Origin: Anticarsia gemmatalis
Taxonomy: Eukaryota > Arthropoda > Insecta > Lepidoptera > Erebidae
Length of the DNA: 64,000 nt
Direction of reading: 5' to 3'
NCBI RefSeq assembly: GCF_050436995.1
Contig: NC_134747.1
Coordinates: 999,501 to 1,063,500 of the forward strand
The position numbers and the translations under genes were made by a program. Positions 13,630-27,060 of the stretch are shown piece after piece; the stretch's first letter is position 1, and the number at the start of each line of letters is the position of its first letter. The notes beneath the pieces were generated by a model, which was given only the letters and a program-made list of their open reading frames with translations, ran no database searches and was not told where the DNA came from.

Positions 13630-15202
13630 GGGCGCAGCGTGATCGTATCCACGCGTTCAGCATTCTTGTGAGTGAATGAACGAGTGAACGATAGCGAATG
13701 TATTGTGTTCTACCGGTTAACAGGGATAGGGCTGCTAGCAGTGGATGAAAGCGATTTCAGTGTAAAACATTTTTCTTATTGTCTGTGCGTTTATCTGTTT
13801 TACAAGTCTTTCCTTTGTTGATAAAGATATTCTGACGAATAGTCTTTCTTTTGTTTATCTTTTATAATAACGTAACTAGAGTTTGATTAGAGCTTATTAA
13901 CTTAAATAACCTTTAGATAACAATAACCCGATAGAAATATAAAATTGTACACTTTTTTACAAAATAGCAGCAACTTGATACTGACAGATGGAGACAGGTT
14001 ACAAAAGAAAGCAATGTAGAATTTCTTTGCCCAGCAGTGGGTGACAAAGACTAGTCCTAAAAAATACTTCGTGGATCTTCACATGAAATCGATAAAGAGT
14101 TAGAGCATTGATTTTCATTGTTTTTGAAAAGCTTATCTTGCGAAAGATTTAGAAAATTAAACGAAAACAGTTGTTTACCAGCCCTACACCACGATGTAAA
14201 TCATTGATCCCCACACAATAGTATATTGATCCAAGTTAATTCCTACAAAGCACTGAAGTAATGTTTAAATTGTTCATCATAAAGCCATCTAGTATACGTC
14301 CATGTTTGTTGTTTGATAAACTATGTGTGGAAATTATGATGCCTTCTGTAAAGTGGTAATGCTCTTTATCTCAGTGGTAAATTTTAGTGTATTTTACGAT
14401 TTGTTGATACCTGCGTGTAACAAATTAATTGTTTAATGGTACCTAGTTTATGTGTCTCTCTGGTATAAAATCACTTCTGCAAGATCGTCGTTTGTGTGAA
14501 TCCATACAGCAGCCTATATGTGTACACACAGTTGTCTAAATACGTTTAACCTTATATATGTTTGTATTATTTCATAACAATGTAAGTGTGTAACTGTTTG
14601 TTTTTCTCTAAATAAATAAAAATAGCTATATTAAAAATATATATACAATTACATATAGGTAGTACCTATTTGTGTGCAATCAATCTCCAATCATTCTCAA
14701 GCTATATCAAATTGCTTACGAACAGTACCTAAAATTAACATATTTACAAACATCCGCATTTAACCTCACTATAGCGTATCAGTTCATTGCCCCAACTAAA
14801 AATACTAAGTGCTCAAATTACAAGCACTAACGGTTAGGTCTTAATTCAAACAAAGGTGTGTAAAACGCAGCTCGGGCGCAGCTTGAACTGCTCTTAGACA
14901 GTCACGACTGCTCGCTGGAACACTCGGGATATTTACACTCCGTCTAGGAAATTATTTATGGGTCTATTATGGATCTATTGGCATTTTATTTTGATGACTT
15001 TAGTTTACATTCACGGTTAAAAACTTGTTTTAAAATAAACGAGTGTTCGAGTATTCCCAATTCGTCTTTTCTGGCATGTTTATGATGCCTAGCAATAACT
15101 ACTCTTTACTAATGAAATTATCCAATATTAATTGTAAATGACTGCTGATCACGAGATTTAATTTAAGAGCACCACACTGAACTTTATTTTAACCCATAAT
15201 TG

Positions 15203-15276
15203 ACCTACTGCTTGGCAAGGGTCATGAGGGAGGTGCTAGGCCTTGAGTCCACCACGCTGGCCAACATTGCTACATA
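15203..15276 (+). repeat. Interspersed moth repeat, family B
   Basis: GGCCTTGAGTCCACCACGCT and GGCCAACATTGC match family B. Confidence 0.6.
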
Positions 15277-16518
15277 TTGGATTTTAAATTTCCATTTAAA
15301 ATGTTCCTGATTTCCTACTTGACAGTCGATTCAAAACAAATGACCGTTTTGCTCTCTAAAGATGAAAAATCACTAATTAAAACAGCCCCTTATTCCTACA
15401 TTTGCCGATATAGTTGTGAAGTGTGGCCAGACAGCCCAGACTGCGCGTGAGTGGCCCCGCAGACAGCTCACGAGCGCGACCCGCATTCCCTGATACAGAA
15501 CTACAGTTCATAGATTACGCACTCAATAACATGGAATTACGCTTACTCTATCTATTAGTACTGTATTTTGTGCAGATTGATTTAACTATTCAAATTTAAC
15601 AACTGGTAGTTGTCACTACCGTTACTGACTGAAGTTACTATTAATATTACACTAGTTAATACTACAGTTAGTCTCTTTGTTAGTATTTGAGGAAAAACTA
15701 CTAGATGGATTTTGATGTGAGTGAGTTTAACACAGAAACGATGGTTGGTAATCTGTTAACTATTTCGAAAACTACTAATTAAATGGAGTTTGTGCCTTAT
15801 CATACTGATGAACTATAAGCTGAATTTATCCAGAATCCATTTTACCCTAGGGAATCTTTCCACGCGAACTAAATTGCCTACAAAAGCTCGCAATTCATTA
15901 ATACATACATAGATACATAAAATCACGCCTTTTCTCTATTTTAAACAATTAACTATTACTATAACTGAAACAATGTGTGTTTGTCCTATGTACTGCATAA
16001 TTATCTGGTTGAATTAAAAACCACTACTCTTTTCCTGAGTACGCCTTAAGGCCCCTTTTCCTCCTTTTAATATCAAAGTAAACTCAGAATAATGAAAATT
16101 ACAAGATATTTTCTGGAACATCGTGTAGTTTCTATTCCAGTCGTTAAGTCTATCGTACAGCTAACGACTCGGTACAATTACACCAATAGTACCAACAACT
16201 ATAGAAACGACACTATTAATGTCATCCACTACATGCTGACACTATTTTGTGTTACGGACACTTGCAAATATTCTACTTTCTTTGGATTTTACAGTTTAAA
16301 TAAGAAATCATGAGTGAGAAAAAGAAATAAAAGCATTGAAGCGTTATCTTCAGTTCCTTCACTCATTAATGTTGTTTTAAATACAGGATAATCTCATATG
16401 GAAACTGCACGGCTGTCAGTCATTTGGAATAATTATTGAAGGAGTGCAGAGTTCCCAACAGCATGTGCTGGTCTCTTATTAACCTTACTACTTTTTAGTG
16501 ATGTCTCAATCGTGCTCC

Positions 16519-16526
16519 GTAGTGGC
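16519..16526. repeat. Left target-site duplication of the hAT element
   Basis: GTAGTGGC, identical to 17090-17097. Confidence 0.85.
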
Positions 16527-17089
16527 TAGGGAATGCAATCCCGACTCGAGATCGTCAACTCGAGATCCCTCGCGATCAGAAATATCAATCCCGCGGGATC
16601 CCGAGATTTTCGGGATCCCGTCTAGTTATACAATTCGAACGGCTTGTTTAATGTAATATGTGTGGTGAATGCAATAAATTATTATTTGAAAGAAAATAAA
16701 AGCCTTTATTTTTCAATATTACTAACAACGTAATATAATTAACAGGTGTAATAACATGAACATAATCAAAAAAGTAGGTGTAGCTCCAGGAGATCAAAAT
16801 AAAAAGTACATGTGATTACTTTTTTATTTTCTTTCAAATAATAATTTATTGCATTCACCACCCTATCACACACATATTTTGAAAGTAGCCTCTTAAAATA
16901 CAAAGTGTATCAATAGTACGAGCTTCTAATCGGCATCTTAAGTCTATTGCAATGTAGCCAACTGCTGAAAATGCCCTCTCCGACAATCCCGAACGGGATC
17001 TCGTCATATTATGCTTCGGGATTGATCCCGAAAAAATACACGGGATCTCGCGAGATCGGGATCCCGCGAGATCGGGATTGCATTCACTA
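16527..17089. mobile_element. hAT-type non-autonomous element
   Basis: 563-bp element. The left end TAGGGAATGCAATCCCGA and the inverted right end match at 17 of 18 positions. Both sides carry the 8-bp duplication GTAGTGGC (16519-16526 and 17090-17097), a hAT hallmark. Inside, two 40-bp arms at 16662-16701 and 16822-16861 are inverted copies, and several GGGATCCCG palindromes occur. No transposase frame. Confidence 0.88.
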
Positions 17090-17097
17090 GTAGTGGC
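17090..17097. repeat. Right target-site duplication of the hAT element
   Basis: GTAGTGGC, identical to 16519-16526. Confidence 0.85.
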
Positions 17098-17204
17098 ACA
17101 AGAAAGGATTAAACTTTAACTTTTTCTTTAGTTTTTGCGGTAGGCAGCGCCGTAAAAAAAATATACATGATTGTGGATAAAAAGGAATTGTGATAAAGCA
17201 ATAG

Positions 17205-17310
17205 GATCGCCCCTTATTACATGGAACTAACATCGTTAATGGCGAAGCGTGGGTTGATACACCTCTGCCTACACCTTCTAGTATAACAGGCGTGATATTA
17301 TGTATGTATG
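17205..17310 (+). mobile_element. SINE family A fragment
   Basis: CCTTATTACATGGAACTAAC, TTAATGGCGAAGCGTGG and CTAGTATAACAGGCGTG are the complement of the family A end at 31060-31150. Related short pieces lie at 3005-3070 and 9070-9095. Confidence 0.5.
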
Positions 17311-18759
17311 TACTTAAGTTTATTACTGGAATAAAGACAAAATTTCCTTTTCTTTCTATGTATATTACATGCTATTTTAATCTATCTTTACTTTAATAAA
17401 AACACATTTTACTGTAGTAATCGCCATTTTAGTACAATACTAGTATAAAGTAATCTATTTTTATGTTATTGTGTTTTTAACGAGTTCCTCAATAAGTTTT
17501 GATTGAATTCTCAAACGCGTAGGAGTTAGTGTTATGTTGTTCATAAAAGCTGTGGGGAGCTTGTAAATGGCAATTTTAGAATACTTTGCTATATTTTGTT
17601 GTACAATGTTGCATGTAAATAGAAACTCTATATAAGTAACTGTTCCTTAGTTTATACTACTTATTACTAATTCTTCTTAAAATAGCTGTATTATAAACTT
17701 TTATGACAATATTTAACTATATCATTACTATTTACTACTGAGGGAGGCTTTCTTCCCGGAATGAAAGAGAGTTTGGGTCTTGAGTCTACCTCGTCTACTA
17801 AATGAATTGAAGAAGGACCAAGGCTTGCGACGCTTGATAGGTGGTCTTGGTGGGTCGGAATTATGAAATAAAATGGTAAAAATAAAGAAAACAGTTAACA
17901 TTGTTAGTTTGCAAATACGTTGATCTATAAAACTTGATAGTGGATTAAGGTCTTCCAAAATATTATTTGGGTAAATAAACCAGACTCGTGAGGAACATTA
18001 TAACCTATATAACATTATGCTATAATCTCCGAGAGCGGGGTAATCACTATAAACGCGAAGTATTGTTTTTGAATCAACGCATCATCGATTATAGGTATAT
18101 GTTAAATCTATTTCTCATTTCTAACGTCTCGTAACCCATAATACGCGACCCTTTTCACCAGATATGAACATACTCTAAATACTACCTTGTCTTAAACAGA
18201 AAGCTACGTAAACTGATTGATTCCTAGAACTAACAACGTACATAGAAAACAAACATTAAAATGATAGATATACAATATACATACTCGTGGCAGCAGTTAA
18301 CAGCATTCCTTAGCAGGCATTTTGTAGAGCAAACACGGAATAAATCTCGCAACTGATTTATGAGTTCAAGTTGATGTTTAGCTCTTGACGTTGTGCTAGA
18401 CTTTGAGAGCATGAATAATGTTTATAAAGCCATTTTTATATGGGAAGTGTAGATACTTTGATCTTGATTTGTTTGGTAATATATTATGTATATTAAAGCG
18501 ATTGTGAGCATCAAATCTGGTTATTAAGGTAATTAAATTATTATGTTGCTAGATCCCTATTGAGTTATGTATTGGTTATAATATATTATCTTAGTAACAA
18601 TTTTATTTTTTCCGAATTAAAAATGTGGTCGCAACTAAGATGTACCTACCCAAGTTACGTTGCGCACAAGGCAGTCAGAAAACGTCAAGAAGGAAACAGC
18701 GTAGTGTCCTATAATGCTGCTATGCTACGTCTGTGCAATTGTTTTTTTTGTTTTAATGT

Positions 18760-18935
18760 CGTTTTCGTCTCACCTGAAGCGCGATTCTTTACGAACACGA
18801 AAATCGACAAATGCCTGGCTATGGTGAAACTTTGTATGAAAGTTATAAGCGCCTGTACTATTTTTGCAGTACATTTTAAATGTCAAACTCTCGATAGTAC
18901 AGACTGTAGTTCTAGGGAATCGCGGTACTGCTCCT
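18760..18935. mobile_element. MITE family D copy
   Basis: GCAGTACATTTTAAATGTCA and the ACAGACTGTAG block match 43440-43640 and, inverted, 25449-25515. It lies within a 161-codon open frame (18560-19045), which is therefore mostly repeat. Confidence 0.55.
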
Positions 18936-20910
18936 TACGATTAGGAACATTATCAATAATTTGGTCAAACATAGCATATCTTTTTACCTGTAACTTGACT
19001 CAATTACTCCCAGGACAGATTCAAATTCAACCTATAAATCTGTAAACACTAATGAAATCTTCTTCAATCAACAATACCCACTCAACACATATCTTACTGT
19101 ATATACTTATCCAGTGTTGAGACATGATCACTAATAGTCGCGTGATGGCTGATAGCAACTGATAGCGTGTAAGTGGAGAGCCGGTCCAGTCTCTATCGAT
19201 GTGAATTGATTAGCAATACAGGGTTAATGGCTGACTCTGAGATGTTTAAATTGTGTAAAGAAACATAATATGTTAGATCTTACCTATAGTATGCGCTATC
19301 TTAATTTCGATCTAAATATGTTTTTTCTGGTTAATTGTCCCACTGCTGGACAAAGGCCTTCTTCTTTTCCTTGATATAATAAATCACAATTGTTTGCCAC
19401 AGTAACGAGAGACCAAAGAATTTGGAGCGATTCCTACTTACTTCTTTTGACGTCTGAAATGTGTCGCTCCAGTTTGTTTGTGTGTCTAAATGCTATACAG
19501 AAATAATAATAATGTCTTTCTAGACGATATTCAGCTACAGCTGCGGCGGCTAGCTTCTTTGATAAAAGTGTACTGAGCAGTTGCTTGGTTATGGAGTCCA
19601 AGTGAGTGCCCAATACACAGGTACACTCTCTATTCCATCATTCGAATAATCCCGAACAGACCAAAGGGCAAAATTTAATTCCATTGCCATAATTTAAAAA
19701 TGTTATTATTGATTCTAAGTAAACGATAATCTCCATGTTACATGTCGTCAAAATAAATTCAGTAGTTTAACCATGATAGCGTCACAGACTGGCATTTACA
19801 TATAATAGAATAGTATTATAGACTTTCTGTAAGTATAAATTCGTAATCAATTTAACGTAGCTAATTGCAAGATTATTCATTGATCAATACTGTAACAATA
19901 GCCAATAAATAACAAATTAAACACGTACTAATTTTAAACGGATATAACAATAAACTAGATTCTGTATTAGTGTAACTACTGTTAACAAAACGTTAGCTAA
20001 TGTCTTATGAACCTATTTATAAAGTTACAGGTTATAACTTTACTTGGAGTGGTTGGACAGTATCTCACTTTGTAGGAACACTCTTGGACGGTGTACGCTG
20101 GATAAGAAAGCTTTGGAGCTATAGGTAGGATACTAAGACTTGAAGGAATAGCTTAACCTGTCAAATTGACATTAATATTGATTTAATAACTTTGGTTTCA
20201 CTTATTTTAGATAACAATTTAAAAAAACTCCGAATATGTAATCCGAGTTTAGTGCCTAAAAATGATGTTCATAAGAAGTATGTAATACAAGTTTTCGAAA
20301 GATTGTCTTGAAAAATATGAATAGATAGATATCAATAGATGCAGAATATAGAATTATCCAAAGATAAGATCTAACTTGTTAAAAAATTGTTTGCCCAGCA
20401 AAAATACTTTGATTATTTTATAAATCTCCAGCCTTTTTCGAATAAAACAAATCTCCACATTTGTTTCTGTTCCTTACAATCTAACTCCATTACTTAGTTG
20501 GTTTGCAATAATTTTATCGCTATTTCTTATCCACCCGTTACCACGTCTAAGTAAAGTTAGTAATCTAGGTACATTTACTTTAAACCTAGGGCACATAAGG
20601 TCACTGGAACTAGGCTGTGAAACCGTAGACTTAGCCTACAGTTGTTAATTAGCCTTATCTAGGCTAAGCGAGTTGTAGCTAAATTATTTTGTGCTTTCAT
20701 TGCAACCTTTTATGGCTAAAATGCTAATTTTAAACTATGCAATTTCGAATGTAACGGTTAATCGCCATCTTGTTTTGAATGCTAAAACTACGTTAAATGC
20801 TAATGTTATGAAATTTTACTAAAATGTTAGTTTGTAGTAATTTTGCTTTATTTCTGTGTGATTAGACGATTTGACGCCGTTTCGTACTTACAATGAATAC
20901 TATGTACAGT

Positions 20911-21061
20911 CTTGCTACACACATATTCGGTTCGGTATTAATCGGCCTAGCCGGGCGGCAAAACCAAAATCGTGAAGATGAACCCGATCGGCACAAGTGA
21001 GTCGAGTCGGTTTTGTTGTACGATAAATATTGTCGAACCGAATGGATATGTGTGTAGCAAG
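20911..21061. mobile_element. Foldback MITE with terminal inverted repeats
   Basis: CTTGCTACACACATAT at left is complementary to ATATGTGTGTAGCAAG at right, followed inward by TCGGTTCG and its complement. 151 bp, no coding capacity. Confidence 0.7.
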
Positions 21062-22811
21062 CCTCACAAGCATTCACGTAATATAATATTAAAGTACTAA
21101 AATTGCATACCACATCAAATTTTCTTTTTATTACGAAATACTGTACCATCTTTACTTCAGTCGGACAATCCATTTTTTTTTTTCAAATATTACGCGAGCG
21201 GAACTACAGTATAGCCTACTTGCGCCTACTCTACATTTTTATTCGTTAAAAGGCATTATGTAGATCGCAAATCCATTTATCTGACAGCTATTAACACATA
21301 AACTCTTAATAGACAGGAAGTAGAACATCGAACTACTATAAAAAACAAATCGATATTACCACAAACATCAAAAACTCATAAAACACCGAATGTACAACAT
21401 GCAACTTCTCTTCACTATTTAGTAAGATGTTTTTGTTCTACGCGAAAAAGAGAGAGAGACATTCTTGTAGAGCGTTGTCTCGTTCTAAATTTATAATAGT
21501 GTTGGGCACGTTTGTTATCGGTACCCTATAAACGGTTTTTACGATTGTTTTATTACTTGTAAAAGCATAAAGTGCTTTTGATATGTTTAAAGACTGAGAT
21601 TTTATTTTTATTTCGATCGTTTTGTTCCATTTTACATATAAATTTGTTTCATATTAAAATGTATGCATTATGCGGTGGACATTTAAGATCTATTTCAAAT
21701 GTATTGATAGAGAGATAAGAAGCTTTTAGCTATAAAATACTAGGATTTAGAACAAGATTATTTCTGCTTAAAAGATAAAGCACTTTAAAAGCCAGTCTAC
21801 CAAATTGAAAGTTAGAAATATGTACCAAATACCTATTGTGTGTAACTCAGGGCTTCCTATAGTTCGTGAAAAAGAATTTTCGACAAATATTGAAGTTGTT
21901 TGTCCCTTTCCTATACTATTTTGACACGGAGTAGACTGTATCGGATGAGCATGCCTAATATTTTGGTACAGTTCGACCGACAGCTAGAAAGCTGAAATTT
22001 TCACAAATGATGTATTTTGTCTCTATAACAACAAACACTTAGAATTAAAAATACAATAAAAATGTATTTTTCGTAATTCTTGGTACGGAGCCCTTCGTGT
22101 CCAAATCCGACTCGCAATTTTTTCCATTATTCCTTCAAGCTGAACATTTAAAAGACTGTCATATTTTTCAACTTAAAAGTACCTCTTTTCGTCAACACGA
22201 GTATGACTCACTCGACTCTATTCAAGGTACTACATCAATAACCAAAGTAAACCCATACATTTGTTTCCCTTCACCATCTGTTTATCCTCTTGCCTGCATT
22301 TCCGCGATATATTCCGAGATAACTATCAGTAAATCTATCCGCACATGTGTACATCCTGTACGCGAGCTAATTGAACATGTCTGATTGCGCCGCCAATTAC
22401 ACTAAACGGCTGGCCCGATTGTGATGGCAATTAGATGTATTAGGATACCGGCTGTAATTGATATTGCTGTGCGTTTGTGTTTTGATTTGTTTTCTTGGAA
22501 GTGATTAAAAATTAATTTCTGAATTTATAGTAAATGTGTCTTTTGTTGAAAATATTGCAGCTGTTTTTATTTACATAAGTAGTTAATATAGTCTGTGCGA
22601 TAGCCAATCTCACGTCTGTTTCTGGGCAAATGGCAGTGTTTGAGATAGGGAGGAAACTAAAGTAGCGATCAGGAGTTAACACTCTACGTGTCGTCTCAAT
22701 AGCTTTGCAGAAGACTGACACTCAATAATGCTAAATCCACTTAACTACGACGTGATTGTCCAAAACATTCCTTCACAAAATTAATGCAAAAGATCAGATG
22801 ATGGGATGATT

Positions 22812-22925
22812 GTTTTTCTACTACGTTGTAACTTCTGCACGGATTTTGATGGAATTGGATACAAAGATAGTTTACAGTCTGAATTAACACAGTTGCTACT
22901 TTATATCCGAGCATTTCTCAGGGAC
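22812..22925 (+). mobile_element. LINE 3' UTR-like fragment
   Basis: TGTAACTTCTGCACGGATTT, GGATACAAAGATAGTTTACA and ATTAACAC follow the order of a widespread moth RTE-type LINE 3' region. Recognised by pattern only. Confidence 0.4.
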
Positions 22926-23289
22926 GGTTTTGAAGTCGACTCCAACATAGTTGGAAGAGAAGTGCCTTACCTCTCTTGAACTGATGGTGATGAATTAGCC
23001 AAACATTTCATACCATACTTCGCGAGCTTTGAACCATAGTGTTATGCAAGAGGACCACCCAATAAGTTACGACACACAATTAACATGATTGCGCTTATTA
23101 CTGGAGGTGCTAACAGACGTTCATTATACAGCCCAATTAAAACGGGAACCTTAATTATGGGGCAATCGAAAACAAACATATTTTGTTTATGTTTGTGTAC
23201 AAGGTGTTTGTTTTTTAGTTATTTTAAGAAAATCTTTTTTTTTTGGAGCGGGATAAAATGCGTCAGCTATTATAGGCAATCCAAGTTAA

Positions 23290-23554
23290 TCTATACTAAT
23301 ATTATAAAGCTGAAGAGTTTGTTTGTTTGTTTGTTTGTTTGTTTGTTTGAACGCGCTAATCTCAGGAACTACTGGTCCGAATTGAAAAATTCTTTCACTG
23401 TTAGATAGCCCATTTATCGAGGAAGGCTATAGGCTATATATCATCACACTACAACCAATAGGAGCAGAGTACTATTAAAAATTTTACATATACGGGGAAA
23501 CTTATGACCCATTCTCTCTTATGTGACGCAAGCGAAGTTGCGCGGGTCAGCTAG
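23290..23554 (+). mobile_element. Lep1-type Helitron, non-autonomous
   Basis: The 265-bp element starts TCTATACTAATATTATAAAG and ends GCGGGTCAGCTAG, inserted between A and T with no duplication. A hairpin (ACGCAA and TTGCG) lies just before the CTAG end. These are Helitron features, and the sequence matches the lepidopteran Lep1 type as I know it. A (GTTT)n run lies near the left end. Confidence 0.8.
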
Positions 23555-24104
23555 TTAAGGATAAGTTTAATAAGGTTCTAGTAAGATATTTCCAAAAATC
23601 GGGTCAGCGTTTTTTTTTATTAATTAATGCAAATAACTCTATTAGAAGATAACAGTTAAGGTCAAAACAAAGACTCTTCCCTTCCTGAGTTCAGTGACTT
23701 GGGTTGTCCACTAAACATACGAAGACAATAATATAAATGAAAAACATTGATATTTGACTATAAGAAAGTATTTTCGCAGACAGATAACAGTAAAACCTTT
23801 GTAATAAACTAACTGTAGATTAGCAATAATCCAAACACATCAAAACTACTAGAAATCGCACAAGATTTACATTTAATCACCACAAACGTGCCATATTACA
23901 GGCCAGACGGGGAAAGCGGCTTGTTTATCACCTATTTGCCCAATAACGACTGGCCCGATTGATATAGAACTCTCATAAAGGATAGCTAATAGCCCTCCGA
24001 GTCCAAACAACACGATTACTGTCAGACATTGGAATCGCAAATTGCTTTAGTCTATGTACAGTTAACGGCACAAATGTGTACCTATAGACTTTCGCATTTT
24101 TATG

Positions 24105-24250
24105 AATGAGACCTTGCATACCTAAAAATCGTTTAACTCATTTCTTGGAAGTGTGAAACAAAGTCCACTGCCCGCACTTTGCTAGCGTGGTGAACTCTAG
24201 GCCTTCCCTCGTTTGGGAGGAGACCCTTGCCCAGCAGTGGAATAGCAACA
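24105..24250 (-). repeat. Interspersed moth repeat, family B, inverted
   Basis: TAGCGTGGTGAACTCTAGGC and GGAGGAGACCCTTGCCCAGC are the complement of the family B core. Confidence 0.65.
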
Positions 24251-25448
24251 GGTATAAAAAAATATAAATTAATGAGCAATTAAATAAATTACAAAAACAT
24301 CTCAAGTCTACTTTTACGTGTGGGTCCGTTTTTGTGCCACACTTGGAAAAACCAAACAGCAAAATGATTAAAGACATAATTATTTCTAGAGGGATACATA
24401 TTTGTGCTTGAGACTGTACTAGTCGGGCTTTAGAAGCAAGTAACTTAGGTACAATTTTCTACACTTAAAACGTTTTTAAACGAGTTTAATTACTTCGTAT
24501 TAAGTTAATTTACAAACCTTTATAATTTAAACGGTATTTTCTGATCTTCATTTACTCCGTTCTCGGTTTATGTTTTTTAAATCATAGTTAATTTAAGTAA
24601 ACTAAAAAAAATGAAAAATATAGGATTTTGCTATTCGTAATGCTGGCGAGACTGTTAGCTTTGTTGAAAATGTCTTAATAATATGGCATATAAAACTTTT
24701 ATTTAAAACATACACAGTATTGGAGTCTCCTTTGATACTATTTTCACAAAGCCGTCCGCGAATTTCACAATTTTTTCTACTTGTGATAAGAATATGATAA
24801 TACAAACCGTTATTAATTGGTAAGGTATAAACTGAACTAGATTTAATCGAAACAGGACTATTAGAAATCTTTACTTTTCTTGATTAATATTTATGTAGGT
24901 ATATGTTTTTTTTCCTGGACCATCATAAATTTTAATGTGCACGATGTCATAAACATAATCTAGTTATTTTATCATAGGAATTAAATAATAGTGACGCCCT
25001 GTACATCGCACATTTAATTAATTACAGTTGATCACCTCGTTAATAATTAAGCGTTAATGTTTATTGCGCACGTTTCCTGCGTTTGCGCGTTTTAAGTACA
25101 AGCTAACAAATATAATTATATGTACACAGGCCCTGATGTTCACAATTTTCCATTAAAAATATATTAATAAGCAGATTTAACATTTAAATAACAGCTTCTC
25201 CTGTTAAAATCGTAAGAAATATCAGTTTTCTCGTGTAATAGTTCGTTTTGAGTAAGTTTTTTCCATTATGCGTAATGTACCAGTAAGTATTGCGATTTTT
25301 ACGCGGTACGATTGACAGTGTGTTAAATTATTATTTATAAAACATTAGTTTAGTCAAAAAACGCAAATAATTTCGCGTACAAAACTGCTCGATAGCTACT
25401 GACCAATATAATCAAGTCGATATTAAATATGGTAAGAGTTGACTCCTG

Positions 25449-25690
25449 TAGCGCGATTCTGTACAGTCGGTACTGTCGAGTATCGAAAGTTTGACATTTA
25501 GAATGTACTGCCAAAATATTTCCTACGACACCCGTCAGAGGCGCTGATCAAATTTTCATACAAAATTTCTCGATGACAGGTCGGTTGTCGGTAGTCGATA
25601 GAAGTAGAGAATCGAGCTACTGGAGTCGGCACTATCGAAAGACAAATATAATACATATTTGTCTTTCGATAGTGCCGACTCCGACATTTA
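25449..25690. mobile_element. MITE family D copy with perfect hairpin
   Basis: GTAGCGCGATTCTGTACAGT to ATTTAGAATGTACTGCC is the complement of the segment at 43562-43627. The right end carries a perfect inverted repeat of 28-bp arms (25622-25649 and 25655-25682) around a 5-base loop. Confidence 0.65.
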
Positions 25691-26934
25691 AAAATACGTA
25701 GAACAAAATAGTAGCGCTAAAATGTATCAATCGGTACTCAATTTTATAATCATAATCGAAGATCACTAATAAATGCACGAATAAACGCAAAAATGAACAA
25801 GTTCATTAAAAACATCCTGCGCCGCACTCGTTCTATCAATTGAAATATCGACACATTAATCGATGTTTTTATTCCCCATAATTTATGAACACTTGTATTT
25901 AATAAACCTGCTGGTTAGATTTATGATAGATCGTTAAGATACTCGTTGTATCTTGCTGTTACTGGTCCAGGAATCTTGGAGTTCGCTACTTTATTGTAGC
26001 TGTTTGATCGGTAGGAACTAACATTCCTGTATACAATTCATAAGAACATTAAACGAACGAATGCAAAATAAAAAAGGACGTTTTCAATTTTTAGGCCACC
26101 TTCTAAGGCAAGTTTAAAACTAGATTTCCTTTTTTTTGCGTATCCTATTTTCAGCCTTTTGGAGGTAAAGGAAAGTAGTCTTTATTAATTCATGGCTTTC
26201 CTCTAATTTGATACCGATTTTTATCGTAATCGGTTTAATGGTGTAGGCGTAAAAGCGTTACAGACAGATAGATGAGCGCAGCGCGCGCTCTTTCCTTTGT
26301 GTGTGTAAAGGCACCTAATGTCTTATTACTTAAGAAAGTAAGAAACATTAAAGTTCAGTTTCAAAGGGCAATTTGACAGCAACATTTCGGAAAACTATGA
26401 CATTTTATACCACTACCGCATACCGTACTTATACCACAGAAATCCGATACACAAATTAAACAATGGCTTATTATATTATTGATAATAAAACAATGGGAGT
26501 ATCGATTGCAGGTGGATGTTCTATCAGAAAACAAAACATTAGAATATAAACCCTACTCCTAAGTAAATATAGTTGAAAATCTATTAAAATGAGATTGTAA
26601 GTCTCGTTCCCACGTTGTAAACCGCTTACTGATTTGTTTTTGATAATTGGAGGTGATTATATTATAATATAATATTATTATGTTCACGAAGATGATTATT
26701 TATTGAAGCACGATTTTTGATTTCTTGTCATTAGTGTCTGTTGATCTACGGGTTATTATTCTAATGATCAGTGAGTTTATCGGTATAGGAAATTAATCAT
26801 TAAGTCTATAGAAATGCAAAAATACATCTAAAAAAAACTTTCTTAATCCGGCATCCAAATATTATCTGCTCTCATCAATCAAAATTGTATAAAAAGCTTA
26901 GCCATAGCCATAGCTTTATTTACCTAAACTGTTT

Positions 26935-27060
26935 AGTAATAGCGTATGTTTGATCCTACGTTTTTAACTATCTTGATGCAAAATTTCGTCTAAATCGATT
27001 TACCCCGTTTTCTGAGCAAACAAGCAGACAGACTTTTGCATTTTCTAATATCAGTATGTA
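26935..27060 (+). mobile_element. RTE-like LINE 3' end fragment
   Basis: GCAAAATTTCGTCTAAATCG, then CCCCGTTTTCTGAGCAAACA and ACAGACTTTTGCATTTTCT follow the usual moth LINE tail order. Confidence 0.5.

Noticed and set aside
18560..19045. 161-codon open frame on +
   Set aside because: It overlaps a MITE family D copy, lacks any recognised domain and has no splice or promoter context.
20862..21173. 103-codon minus frame
   Set aside because: It covers a foldback MITE at 20911-21061 and has no domain.
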